Below are positions 8,649 to 16,736 of a stretch of 53,005 nucleotides of DNA, one piece after another. Made by a program: the position numbers and the translations under genes. How positions within the stretch are numbered: the first letter of the stretch is position 1; every line of letters starts with the position of its first letter. The notes under the pieces were generated by a model. That model was given only the letters and a program-made list of their open reading frames with translations. It made no database searches and was not told where the DNA came from. The stretch is from Oscillospiraceae bacterium (lineage in GTDB: Bacteria; Bacillota; Clostridia; Oscillospirales; Oscillospiraceae). The stretch is taken from the NCBI GenBank assembly GCA_009786445.1, contig WQTE01000005.1, positions 1-53,005 of the forward strand, written 5' to 3'.

Positions 8649-8684
8649 AGTTATGATTTTCCTCCCAAAAACTATGATAACCTC

Positions 8685-8713
8685 TTGAAACTCATTTAAT
8701 TATATGCTATAAT
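8685..8713 (+). promoter_or_regulatory. Promoter for the metalloprotease gene at 8812
   Basis: TTGAAA at 8685-8690 and TATAAT at 8708-8713 are 17 bp apart, near consensus. It lies on top of the opposing ATPase promoter. The leader would be about 90 nt and contains GGACA ... TGTCC, able to pair loosely. Confidence 0.65.
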
Positions 8714-8727
8714 CTACCAATAGTAAA
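8699..8727 (-). promoter_or_regulatory. Promoter for the P-type ATPase homologue
   Basis: On the minus strand TTTACT (8722-8727) and TATAAT (8699-8704) are 17 bp apart. The two facing promoters share the same 43 bp, so RNA polymerase can probably occupy only one at a time. Confidence 0.55.
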
Positions 8728-8811
8728 GTGTAAAAAGGACATCTCCGGAAACTCAGCAATGACTTTTTGGCGTTGTCCCCTATTGCGGTTAACGAAAGTG
8801 AGGTGATTTGT

Positions 8812-9474
8812 GTGGGCGTAGGCAGAATAGGTGGTTTTAATACAGCCGCCAATGCTTATCAGCATACCAGTAATGCTCATAGACTCCTGGGCACTGCAAA
8901 TCGCTCTCTTGGTACTCCCGGGTCACAAAATCCAACACAGACAGCTATACCCGGTATACTTCCCCTCCAAATCGGAAATATGAGTGCCGCCTTAGTTTTT
9001 CAAAGTACCGATGGCGACAGTGTAGAATTATCACACAGAGCCATGGGTATGCAAGGGTTTACCGGAGGTGCGCATGGAGTTCTTGAGCCGCAGGGTGCTT
9101 GCGAGACCTGCGCAAACCGCCGCTATGTCGATGTTTCAGATGATATGTCTGTCTCTTTCCAGACTCCTACGAATATTCATCCAAGTATAGCCGCCGTCAA
9201 AGTCTCTTCACATGAGCAAGAGCATGTTCGCAACGAGCAAGCCAATGCCGAGCGCAATGACCGCACAATCACCCATCAGTCTGTTACCTTCCAATATGCA
9301 ATTTGCCCCGAATGCGGAAGATTTTACGTTGCAGGTGGCACAACCAGAACTCAGAGCGTAGGAAATACCGAGGAAGAAGACCATACTGTAGGCCCCGACC
9401 TCGGCTCAGGCGTAGGCGACCATGAACATCACCATCATCACCACGGCGACGACGAGGATGGTCACTCACATTGA
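8812..9474 (+). CDS. Putative SprA-related metalloprotease with natural histidine-rich tail
   Basis: The 220-residue product matches the layout of the SprA-related putative metalloprotease family: a disordered Gly/Asn/Thr-rich N-terminus, a CETC pair, then VSSHEQEHVRNE with an HExxH-like metal site (HEQEH), and a CPEC pair before FYVAGGTTRTQ. The cysteine pairs probably hold a second zinc. The C-terminus is DHEHHHHHHGDDEDGHSH, a natural run of six His with acidic residues, able to bind divalent metals. The start is GTG at 8812 because GAGGTGA lies just upstream; the TTG at 8767 has none. It is divergent from the inactive-looking P-type ATPase, with overlapping promoters. No signal peptide. 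Proteolysis is presumed from the family and not shown. Confidence 0.7.
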   Translation: MGVGRIGGFNTAANAYQHTSNAHRLLGTANRSLGTPGSQNPTQTAIPGILPLQIGNMSAALVFQSTDGDSVELSHRAMGMQGFTGGAHGVLEPQGACETCANRRYVDVSDDMSVSFQTPTNIHPSIAAVKVSSHEQEHVRNEQANAERNDRTITHQSVTFQYAICPECGRFYVAGGTTRTQSVGNTEEEDHTVGPDLGSGVGDHEHHHHHHGDDEDGHSH

Positions 9475-9505
9475 TGGTTGTCTTTGCTATAGGTTATATA
9501 TAAAC

Positions 9506-10858
9506 CTAAAACTCAGCAGAACCCACTGTCCGTGGAAACGGAACTACATCTCTGATATTCGATACACCTGTCAGGTACATAATTAAGCGCTCAAATCCTA
9601 TGCCAAAACCTGCGTGTTTTGTTCCGCCGAAACGCCTTAAATCCAGATACCAACCATAAGATTCCACCTCTAGACCCATCTCTTCTATGCGCCTGGTCAA
9701 AATATCCATGCGTTCCTCGCGCTGGCTGCCGCCGATTAGTTCTCCAACTCCCGGCACAAGCAAATCCATAGCCGCAACAGTTTTCTCATCATCGCTTAGC
9801 CTCATATAGAAAGCCTTTATATCCTTTGGGTAGTCCGTCACAAAGACGGGCTTTTTAAATTGTTTTTCTGATAAAAACCGCTCATGTTCGGTCTGTAGGT
9901 CACAACCCCAGAAAACCGGAAACTCAAAATTTTCTCCCGCGCTTGACAAAAGCTCAATAGCTTCGGTATAAGTGATGTGTCCAAATTTAGAATTTGCAAC
10001 AGATTTCAGTCTTTCAAGAAGACCTTTGCATACAAAATTATCCAGAAATTCCATTTCGAAGGGACAAGACTCAAGTACTTTCTCAATTATATATTTGAGC
10101 ATATCCTCCGCAAGTTTCATGTCGTCGGCAAGGTCGGCAAAGGCGATTTCAGGCTCTATCATCCAAAACTCGGCAGCATGGCGCGGAGTGTTTGAGTTTT
10201 CCGCACGAAAGGTCGGACCAAACGTGTAGACATCAGAGAATGCTAAAGCGTAAGCTTCGGCATTTAACTGACCCGAAACAGTGAGGCCCGCCGGTTTACC
10301 GAAAAAATCCTCTTTATGGTCGGTAGTGACATGGAACATCTCCCCCGCACCCTCAGCATCGCTACAGGTTATAATCGGGGTATGGACATATACAAAACCA
10401 CGCTCCTGAAAGAAACAGTGAATAGCGTGAGCGGCGACAGAGCGAATCCTAAAAACAGCAGAAAATAAATTTGTGCGAGGTCTCAAATGGGCAATAGTCC
10501 GAAGAAACTCGGGAGAATGTCTTTTCTTCTGAAGCGGATACTCGGGAGTCGATTCACCCTCCACGGCCACATCGGTCGCGAGAATCTCAAACGCCTGTTT
10601 GGCATCCGGAGTCAGCTTAAAAGTGCCCGTAGCAACAAAAGCCGCACCTACATTTTGTGAAACAATATCAGAAAAGTTTAAAAGACGTGTTTCATCCAGA
10701 ACAACCTGCACTCCCTTAAAACAGCTTCCGTCATTTAATTCAATAAACCCAAACGCCTTCATATCTCGAATAGACCGAGCCCACCCGCAAACAGTAATCT
10801 CTTTACCATCAAGGGATTCGCCGTTTTGATAAAGCTCCCGAACCTTAACCACTGACAT
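9506..10858 (-). CDS. asnS: Asparagine--tRNA ligase
   Basis: Class IIb aminoacyl-tRNA synthetase that charges tRNA-Asn. The 450 residues hold an OB-fold anticodon-binding domain (~10-105), motif 2 ([21 protein letters not shown]) and motif 3 ([15 protein letters not shown] near the C-terminus). The PRHAAEF form and the length fit AsnS and not AspS. The ATG at 10858 is preceded by AGGAGG with a 6-bp gap; that Shine-Dalgarno sequence lies inside the end of nrdG's coding region, so the two are closely coupled. It is third in the nrdD-nrdG-asnS run. No T-box leader is present, in keeping with its internal operon position. Confidence 0.96.
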   Translation of the reverse strand: MSVVKVRELYQNGESLDGKEITVCGWARSIRDMKAFGFIELNDGSCFKGVQVVLDETRLLNFSDIVSQNVGAAFVATGTFKLTPDAKQAFEILATDVAVEGESTPEYPLQKKRHSPEFLRTIAHLRPRTNLFSAVFRIRSVAAHAIHCFFQERGFVYVHTPIITCSDAEGAGEMFHVTTDHKEDFFGKPAGLTVSGQLNAEAYALAFSDVYTFGPTFRAENSNTPRHAAEFWMIEPEIAFADLADDMKLAEDMLKYIIEKVLESCPFEMEFLDNFVCKGLLERLKSVANSKFGHITYTEAIELLSSAGENFEFPVFWGCDLQTEHERFLSEKQFKKPVFVTDYPKDIKAFYMRLSDDEKTVAAMDLLVPGVGELIGGSQREERMDILTRRIEEMGLEVESYGWYLDLRRFGGTKHAGFGIGFERLIMYLTGVSNIRDVVPFPRTVGSAEF

Positions 10859-10875
10859 AAACAACCTCCTACATA

Positions 10876-11370
10876 TCATTCCAGTAACACAGGCGCACCC
10901 GTGACAAGACTTTGCCGGATATCAAGCACTCGCTGATTTCGGCTCTGACACCATTTCACGCTAAGAGTCCGCTCGGACTCAACATAGGGACCGTCAACGA
11001 GCACGTCAATATTTCCCAGAAACTCTGATATTGAAGCATCGCTCTCTGAGAGCCGACAAAGCTCCTCAAAAACAAATCCTGTAAAAACCCAAACATTCAG
11101 TCCGAAAGACCGTGCGGCGGCGGCAAGCTGTGCAGAGTCAGCCACTTGCTCAAAAGGCTCGCCACCGGAAAGAGTAAGCCCATCTGTAAGGGGATTCGCC
11201 CTCATCTTATCTATCAGCTTCGCGACATCAATATTCTCGCCGCCTGACTCATCCCAAGTGTCCGGATTGTGGCAACCCGCACACCTAAACTGACACCCCT
11301 GTGTAAAAACAACAAACCTCAGACCGGGTCCATCGACAATAGAGTCCTCAACAATACCGGCAATTTGCAT
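10876..11370 (-). CDS. nrdG: Anaerobic ribonucleoside-triphosphate reductase activating enzyme
   Basis: Small radical-SAM enzyme that creates the glycyl radical on NrdD. CQFRCAGC (residues 26-33) is the CX3CX2C cluster motif; SIVDGPGLR at the start and TLSGGEPF (SAM-binding GGE) are typical. The ATG at 11370 matches the family start ([14 protein letters not shown]); upstream candidates at 11385 (ATG) and 11394 (TTG) would add eight residues, and none has a strong ribosome site, so the exact start is uncertain. It follows nrdD by about 50 bp and precedes asnS. Confidence 0.93.
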   Translation of the reverse strand: MQIAGIVEDSIVDGPGLRFVVFTQGCQFRCAGCHNPDTWDESGGENIDVAKLIDKMRANPLTDGLTLSGGEPFEQVADSAQLAAAARSFGLNVWVFTGFVFEELCRLSESDASISEFLGNIDVLVDGPYVESERTLSVKWCQSRNQRVLDIRQSLVTGAPVLLE

Positions 11371-11420
11371 AACGACAACGACCATGCCTTTCAACTACGC
11401 TACAAATCACAAACTTAAAC

Positions 11421-13751
11421 CTATCTCACACCGTGAAGCACACGGTCTTGCTCCTCTGCACGCTTAGCATCGTTAAATCTATCAACAGTACCTACCAAAT
11501 ATCCGGTGATACGCCTTATTCTCTCAAAGGGTACATTGCCGTCCCTCTCGGTTCTGTCGCAGCATGGACACCTGTCTTTGATAAATCCTGTGTAGCCGCA
11601 GACAGGGTCTCTGTCAACAGGGTGATTTATAGACCCGTAACCAACTCCACTCTCTTGCATAAATCTGATTATCTTCTCAAATGCCTCAAGATTATCCAGC
11701 GGATTGCCATCCATTTCTACATAGCTGATATGACCTGCGTTGGTGAGAGCATGGTAAGGAGCTTCAATCCTGATTTTGTCGTAAGCGTTTATTTTGAAAT
11801 CTACAGGAATGTGAAAACTGTTGGTATAGTAATCTTTGTCCGTTATCCCCGGGAGGTCACCGAATCTGTCCCTGTCCATTTTCACAAACCTGCCGGCAAG
11901 CCCCTCTGCCGGTGTGGCAATCAGTGTGATATTAAGACCTCGCGCTTTAGTTTCTTTGTCGCAACGGGTACGCAAATGACTGACAATTTCCACACCTAAA
12001 TTTTGGGCGCGTTCGCTCTGACCGTGATGTTCACCGATAAGCGCCGTGAGAGTCTCAGCAAGTCCGATAAACCCTATAGTCAAAGTACCGTGCTTGAGAA
12101 CATCTCTTATTTCATCGCCACGCTTGAGTTTCTCACTACCAAGCCAAACGCCCTGACCCATCAGAAACGGAAAGTTTTCAACGCGTTTTCTGCACTGAAT
12201 ATCAAATCTTTCAAGAAGCTGCTCAATGACCAAATCGAGTTTATAGTCTAAATCTTCAAAAAACCGCTCCAAATCACCATTTGCTTTTAGAGCAAGTCTT
12301 GGCAGATTAATAGAAGTAAAAGAGAGATTTCCCCTGCCGCTGCCTATTTCGCTGCCTTTGTCGTATTCATTTGCAATAACGCGGGTTCTGCAGCCCATGT
12401 ATGCTATTTCAGTATCGCGGACACCCTCTTTGTAAAATGCGATATTAAATGGTGCATCGACAAAAGCAAAATTTGGAAACAGCCTTTTTGCACTACAGCG
12501 ACAAGCGAGCTTAAACAAATCATAGTTCGGGTCGCCCGGATCAAAGCTGACACCCTTTTTCACTCTGAACACCTGTATCGGGTAGATGGGAGTCTCACCG
12601 TTGCCGAGACCGGCTTCCGTTGCGAGCATGACATTTTTCATCACCATGCGACCCTCGGGGGATGTATCCATGCCGTAATTGATTGTAGAAAACGGTGTCT
12701 GCGCCCCTGCGCGAGAGTGCATTGTGTTTAAGTTGTGTATGAGCGCTTCCATAGCTTGATAAGTGGTGCGGTCGGTTTCCTTATTCGCAAAATAGAGTGC
12801 TGTCTTCTGGATTGCCTTTATCTCATCTTTGTCATACTCATATTTCCTACAAAGTGCTTCAAGCTCCAGTTCCAAGTATTTTTCATTGTTTTCCAAAGTC
12901 GGAAACAGTCCTGTCTCATCGCAGATCTTATCGGAAATATTTTTAAGGTCATCCTCGGGGTCATCAATGTTCTTAGCGAGCATCAGAGCCTTTGCCAAAT
13001 TTTGGCGGTATAATCTGATATACGTCTTTGTAACACCTTCTGCCATACCATAGTCGAAGTTTATGATACTCTGACCGCCGTGTTGGTCGTTTTGGTTTGA
13101 TTGAATCGCAATGCAAGCCAAAGCAGTGTAGGAGGCAATATCGTTTGGCTCGCGCAAATGACCATGACCTGTAGAAAAGCCGCCCTTAAACAGTTTAATT
13201 ATATCTATCTGGCAACATGTGGTGGTGAGTGTGAGGAAATCGAGGTCGTGAATGTGAATGTCCCCCTCCGCGTGAGCCTCTGCATGGTCAGGGTTTAACA
13301 CAAACATATTGTAAAATTGTTTAGCACCCTCAGAGCCGTATTTAAGCATAACACCCATTGCCGTATCGCCGTCAATGTTGGCATTTTCACGCTTTACATC
13401 ACTGTCGCAGGCATCAGCATATGTGATTTCTTCATAAACCCTCATCAGGCGAGTTCTCATTTGCCGTATACGATTGCGCTCGTTACGGTATGTTATGTAT
13501 TCGCGCGCTGTTGTTATGTAGCCATTGTCCATCAAAACTTTTTCAACAACGTCTTGAATATGTTCGACATCCGGGGCTTCTTCTCCCTCGCTCTCTAATG
13601 TAGAAAATACTTCATCTGCAAGTTTATCTGCCAAATCTCCATTTACAGCTCTGTGAGTTTCGGCAAAGGCTTTTGAAATCGCTCCGGAAATTTTAGAAAT
13701 GTTAAACGTTGTGATTCTTCCATCCCTCTTCCTGATGGTTGTAATTGGCAT
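11421..13751 (-). CDS. nrdD: Anaerobic (class III) ribonucleoside-triphosphate reductase
   Basis: Reduces ribonucleoside triphosphates to deoxy forms under anaerobic conditions using a glycyl radical. The 776 residues begin with an ATP-cone allosteric domain (ITTIRKRDGRITTFNISKI), followed by the large barrel (DIHIHDLDF, NQNDQHGGQSI) and a C-terminal zinc site (CGYTG and CPCC) just before the glycyl-radical loop RRITGYLVG, with Gly750 as the radical site. The ATG at 13751 is chosen because GGAGG lies 8 bp upstream; longer starts run through the promoter and NrdR box. A TTGACT-17-TACAAT promoter sits at 13843-13871. It is activated by NrdG from the next gene and probably repressed by NrdR encoded at 19106. 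Confidence 0.96.
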   Translation of the reverse strand: MPITTIRKRDGRITTFNISKISGAISKAFAETHRAVNGDLADKLADEVFSTLESEGEEAPDVEHIQDVVEKVLMDNGYITTAREYITYRNERNRIRQMRTRLMRVYEEITYADACDSDVKRENANIDGDTAMGVMLKYGSEGAKQFYNMFVLNPDHAEAHAEGDIHIHDLDFLTLTTTCCQIDIIKLFKGGFSTGHGHLREPNDIASYTALACIAIQSNQNDQHGGQSIINFDYGMAEGVTKTYIRLYRQNLAKALMLAKNIDDPEDDLKNISDKICDETGLFPTLENNEKYLELELEALCRKYEYDKDEIKAIQKTALYFANKETDRTTYQAMEALIHNLNTMHSRAGAQTPFSTINYGMDTSPEGRMVMKNVMLATEAGLGNGETPIYPIQVFRVKKGVSFDPGDPNYDLFKLACRCSAKRLFPNFAFVDAPFNIAFYKEGVRDTEIAYMGCRTRVIANEYDKGSEIGSGRGNLSFTSINLPRLALKANGDLERFFEDLDYKLDLVIEQLLERFDIQCRKRVENFPFLMGQGVWLGSEKLKRGDEIRDVLKHGTLTIGFIGLAETLTALIGEHHGQSERAQNLGVEIVSHLRTRCDKETKARGLNITLIATPAEGLAGRFVKMDRDRFGDLPGITDKDYYTNSFHIPVDFKINAYDKIRIEAPYHALTNAGHISYVEMDGNPLDNLEAFEKIIRFMQESGVGYGSINHPVDRDPVCGYTGFIKDRCPCCDRTERDGNVPFERIRRITGYLVGTVDRFNDAKRAEEQDRVLHGVR

Positions 13752-13803
13752 CTGTAATTCCTCCATTTGCACAAGAGTGCTAACTGTATGTTTTTCGACC
13801 GAA

Positions 13804-13819
13804 GCACAACATATTGTGC
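13804..13819 (-). promoter_or_regulatory. NrdR box upstream of nrdD
   Basis: GCACAACATATTGTGC is a near-perfect palindrome matching the NrdR box (ACAcWAtATaTWGtgt). It lies about 17 bp downstream of the expected transcription start and 52 bp before the nrdD start codon. A weaker half-match (TTGTAC) lies over the -10 element near 13834-13849. Confidence 0.7.
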
Positions 13820-13842
13820 ACAAAGTCGCTCTCGGGATACTC

Positions 13843-13871
13843 ATTGTACAACTGATAGATATTAAAGTCAA
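13843..13871 (-). promoter_or_regulatory. Promoter of nrdD-nrdG-asnS
   Basis: Minus-strand TTGACT (13866-13871) and TACAAT (13843-13848) with a 17-bp spacer, close to sigma-A consensus. The transcript start would be near 13836, just upstream of the NrdR box. Confidence 0.7.
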
Positions 13872-13919
13872 TAATAATTTTACATTTTTTTCATATTTTT
13901 CTTAATTTCTCTCTTAATC

Positions 13920-13949
13920 TTGGTCAATATTGCAAAAATGTGGTAAAAT
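13920..13949 (+). promoter_or_regulatory. Promoter of DUF975-MATE-yfbR
   Basis: TTGGTC (13920-13925) and TAAAAT (13944-13949), 18-bp spacer, back to back with the nrdD promoter. Confidence 0.45.
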
Positions 13950-13990
13950 AGTTAAAATAAAAGTATCTCTTAAAACTGGGAGTGATTTTT

Positions 13991-14707
13991 TTGTCACCAG
14001 GTTCAGGGCTAAAATCTGATGCACGTCAATTGATGTTTGAAAAAGCACCGCTCCTCTTCCTCATCAGCTTATTGTTCGTGCTCCTAGACACCACATTATC
14101 ACAGCTTGTCTTTCGATTGCCCGGAACAATCGACCTGCCAAATATGTATGAAAGACTTGCTGCGGGAGAAATGCCTTCGTTTATGTTAATGTATTCAAAT
14201 TTCCGCCCGTTTGGTGTGGTGTTAGCTGTGGTAATCTTCTTTATCAGGCGGATACTGAATACCGGATTTATCGGCTACTGTATGAGGGTAAGGCGCAGAC
14301 AAGATACAGAATACAAGGATATTTTCAGCGGCTTCATTATATTCCACAAGGTGGTGCTTATATTTCTGATATCATCAACATTTATCTTTCTATGGAGTCT
14401 GCTGCTGCTTATACCCGGAATCATCGCATCTTACAGATACAGGCTCGCATACTACATATTACTCGATGATCCGAGAAAAGGACCTCTGCAATGCCTCAAT
14501 GAATCCACAACTTTAATGAACGGCGCAAAAGTGGATTTGCTGATAATTGATGTTAGCTTCTTAGGTTGGCATATCTTAAACTTCTTACTGATGATACTAA
14601 TCCGGGCTCCGTTTGCCATCCCTCTGGTTTCCATATGGCTCTCGCCCTACATAGGCATTACGATAGCGGGTTTTTACGAGCAACGAATAAAGGGCATCGC
14701 CGTATAA
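13991..14707 (+). CDS. DUF975 family membrane protein
   Basis: Integral membrane protein with about five hydrophobic segments. The core SYRYRLAYYILLDDP...LNESTTLMNGAKVDL and the preceding LLLLIPGIIA match the DUF975 family of Firmicutes, whose function is unknown. The start is TTG at 13991 because GGGAGTG lies 5 bp upstream; the GTG at 13982 is part of that ribosome site. The MATE transporter starts 15 bp after the stop, so they are cotranscribed. A role in envelope function or in support of the transporter is only suggested by context. Confidence 0.75.
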   Translation: MSPGSGLKSDARQLMFEKAPLLFLISLLFVLLDTTLSQLVFRLPGTIDLPNMYERLAAGEMPSFMLMYSNFRPFGVVLAVVIFFIRRILNTGFIGYCMRVRRRQDTEYKDIFSGFIIFHKVVLIFLISSTFIFLWSLLLLIPGIIASYRYRLAYYILLDDPRKGPLQCLNESTTLMNGAKVDLLIIDVSFLGWHILNFLLMILIRAPFAIPLVSIWLSPYIGITIAGFYEQRIKGIAV

Positions 14708-14721
14708 GATTGGAGAAACAA

Positions 14722-16080
14722 TTGAAGCAAGACATGACGATAGGCAAAGAATGGAAACATATATTGCTTTTCACCCTGCCGATAATACTTGGAAACTTTC
14801 TGCAACAACTCTACAATATAATTGACGGAATCATAGTTGGAAATTTCGTAGGTGAGAGGGCATTTGCAGGGGTCACAACGAGCGGACCGCTGGTGTTGCT
14901 CTATCTTGCACTTGCGATTGGTATGTCGGTCGGTGTCTCAACGACAGTCTCGCAATATTTCGGAGCAGGTAAACAAAAGGAACTGCCGATAGCCATAGAC
15001 ACTGCACTCTTGCTGCTTGGGGGATGCGGACTGCTTTTCACAATACTTGGAGTTGCCCTGTCTCCCGTACTGCTCGAGCATCTTTTGAGTGTACCCGAAG
15101 ACATACTACCCTACGCAGTTGCATATATGCGCATTTACAGCGCAGGACTGTTCTTTCAGTTTATATACAACAGCATAGCGGCGATACTCAGGGGTTTTGG
15201 CGACTCAAAAGCAATTCTCTATTTCCTGTTAGTCACAACAGTACTCAGTGCAGCTCTCACATTTTTGTTTGTGCTGGTAATCCGATGGGGAGTTGCAGGA
15301 GCAGCATTTTCAACAGTGCTTGCACAGGGGGTATGTGCTGTTATCTCCTATATATATCTAAGAAAACGCTACCCCTACGAAAAAGACGGCAAGCACTGGG
15401 ACGGAAAATTGGCAATCACAATGACAAAACTCGGAATACCGATAGCCCTTCAAATGAGCCTCATATCAGTCGGTAACGGTGCAATGCACCGCCTTGTAAA
15501 CAGCTTTGGTCTGACCAGCCCCGACGTAGTCCCCGCTTACGGTGCAGCAATAAGACTTGACTCACTTGTCTTCGTTCCAATGTCAGGATTTCAAGCAGGA
15601 CTCGCAAGCTTCACAGGGCAAAACCTCGGAGCCGGAAAGCTCGACCGTGTACACCGTGGGCTGCGCTATGCAACACTCATGTCCGTATTATGCACAGTTT
15701 TTATAAGCCTTACATATTTCATTTTTGCCGAGCAAATCGTCGCTCTGTTCGGGCTCTCGGAAGGTGCGCTTGTGATAGGAGCAGAAATTGTCAGATATTT
15801 CGCGCTCGTATTCTGGCTACTATGTATAAACATGATGTTTAGCGGCGTATTGCAAGGCGCAGGCGACACATTCATCATTTCAATGGCATCGCTCACCTCA
15901 CTCTCCGTACGAGTAGCCACGGGCTATTTAACCGCACATTTCGGCATCCTCGGCTACGAAGCAGCATGGTTACCCGTCCCGCTTGGCTGGGTTTTCTGGG
16001 CAATAATTATATACACCCGCTTCTTCTCAGGAAAATGGCTATCCAAAGCCGTTGCAGGAAAATACGCAGAAGGGACATGA
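14722..16080 (+). CDS. MATE family efflux transporter
   Basis: Twelve hydrophobic segments in two similar halves, 452 residues, typical of MATE (NorM/DinF-type) drug or metabolite:cation antiporters. The start of the first bundle (LFTLPIILGNFLQQLYN, DGIIVG) and the second-half counterpart (LGIPIALQ) are characteristic, as is GFQAGLASFTGQNLGAGK. The TTG at 14722 has GGAG six bases upstream; a longer frame reaches back into the preceding gene and is not supported. It overlaps the start region of yfbR. The substrate cannot be told from sequence. Confidence 0.9.
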   Translation: MKQDMTIGKEWKHILLFTLPIILGNFLQQLYNIIDGIIVGNFVGERAFAGVTTSGPLVLLYLALAIGMSVGVSTTVSQYFGAGKQKELPIAIDTALLLLGGCGLLFTILGVALSPVLLEHLLSVPEDILPYAVAYMRIYSAGLFFQFIYNSIAAILRGFGDSKAILYFLLVTTVLSAALTFLFVLVIRWGVAGAAFSTVLAQGVCAVISYIYLRKRYPYEKDGKHWDGKLAITMTKLGIPIALQMSLISVGNGAMHRLVNSFGLTSPDVVPAYGAAIRLDSLVFVPMSGFQAGLASFTGQNLGAGKLDRVHRGLRYATLMSVLCTVFISLTYFIFAEQIVALFGLSEGALVIGAEIVRYFALVFWLLCINMMFSGVLQGAGDTFIISMASLTSLSVRVATGYLTAHFGILGYEAAWLPVPLGWVFWAIIIYTRFFSGKWLSKAVAGKYAEGT

Positions 16081-16082
16081 AT

Positions 16083-16679
16083 ATGGATACAAAATACAGT
16101 TTTTACGCCCTGATATCCAGGATGAAGTACATTACCAGATGGTCACTAATGAGAAACTCCGAGTCGGAAAATGTGCAGGAGCACTCCCATATGGTTGCGG
16201 TTTTCGCACATGCGCTTGCCGTCATAAGGCGCGATATATATGGGAGAAAAGCCGACCCCGGGCTTGCGGCACAAATAGCGCTCTTCCATGACTCATCGGA
16301 AATCTTCACAGGCGACCTCCCCACTCCCGTGAAATACTTCGACCCCGAAATAATGGATGCATACAAGAACGTTGAGGCAGTGGCAAGCAAAAAACTAATC
16401 ACAGCACTGCCTTCGGAACTCCGCCTTACATACAAAAAACTGCTCTCACCACAGCAAGACGATGAAATGTACGCCTTGGTAAAAGCCGCAGATAAACTCT
16501 CGGCATATGTGAAGTGCCTTGAAGAGCTCAAAGCAGGTAACCCGGAGTTTAAAAACGCAGCAAAGCAATGTAAGCAAAAACTTGATGCACTGAGTCTCCC
16601 TGAAGTCGTCTATTTCATGGAACATTTTTTACCCGCATTTGAATTAACACTAGACGAACTGGATTTCACATTTGAGTAA
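16083..16679 (+). CDS. yfbR: 5'-deoxynucleotidase, YfbR-type HD hydrolase
   Basis: HD-domain phosphohydrolase that removes phosphate from deoxyribonucleoside 5'-monophosphates. The metal-binding set is complete: RWSLMRN then QEHSHMVAVFAHAL (first His), FHDSSEIFTGDLPTPVKYF (HD pair and substrate loop) and KAADKLSAYVKCLEEL (distal Asp). Length (198 aa) fits YfbR. The ATG at 16083 is preferred over 16077 because AAGGG lies eight bases upstream of it. It starts 2 bp after the MATE stop. With nrdD and nrdR nearby, it would help balance the deoxynucleotide pool. Confidence 0.88.
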   Translation: MDTKYSFYALISRMKYITRWSLMRNSESENVQEHSHMVAVFAHALAVIRRDIYGRKADPGLAAQIALFHDSSEIFTGDLPTPVKYFDPEIMDAYKNVEAVASKKLITALPSELRLTYKKLLSPQQDDEMYALVKAADKLSAYVKCLEELKAGNPEFKNAAKQCKQKLDALSLPEVVYFMEHFLPAFELTLDELDFTFE

Positions 16680-16689
16680 TGTATCCTCG

Positions 16690-16711
16690 GGGACACACTC
16701 CTATGTGTCCC
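16690..16711 (+). terminator. Hairpin after yfbR
   Basis: GGGACACA, six-base loop, TGTGTCCC: a perfect 8-bp stem 10 bp after the yfbR stop. No T-run follows (TTATGATT), so termination may be partial and read into hypD is possible. Confidence 0.4.
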
Positions 16712-16736
16712 TTATGATTAAAAAGGAAGCAAAAAT

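Noticed and set aside
9421-9474. His6 run as vector or tag contamination
   Set aside because: It lies inside a longer natural His/Asp/Glu tail of an intact gene, with native sequence before and after and no vector sequence.
13752-13871. N-terminal extension of NrdD by 40 residues
   Set aside because: It would run through the promoter -10 and the NrdR box; the ATG at 13751 has GGAGG and matches the family start.
14566-14721. N-terminal extension of the MATE transporter
   Set aside because: It overlaps the DUF975 coding region in another frame and lacks a ribosome site, whereas TTG 14722 has GGAG at proper distance.
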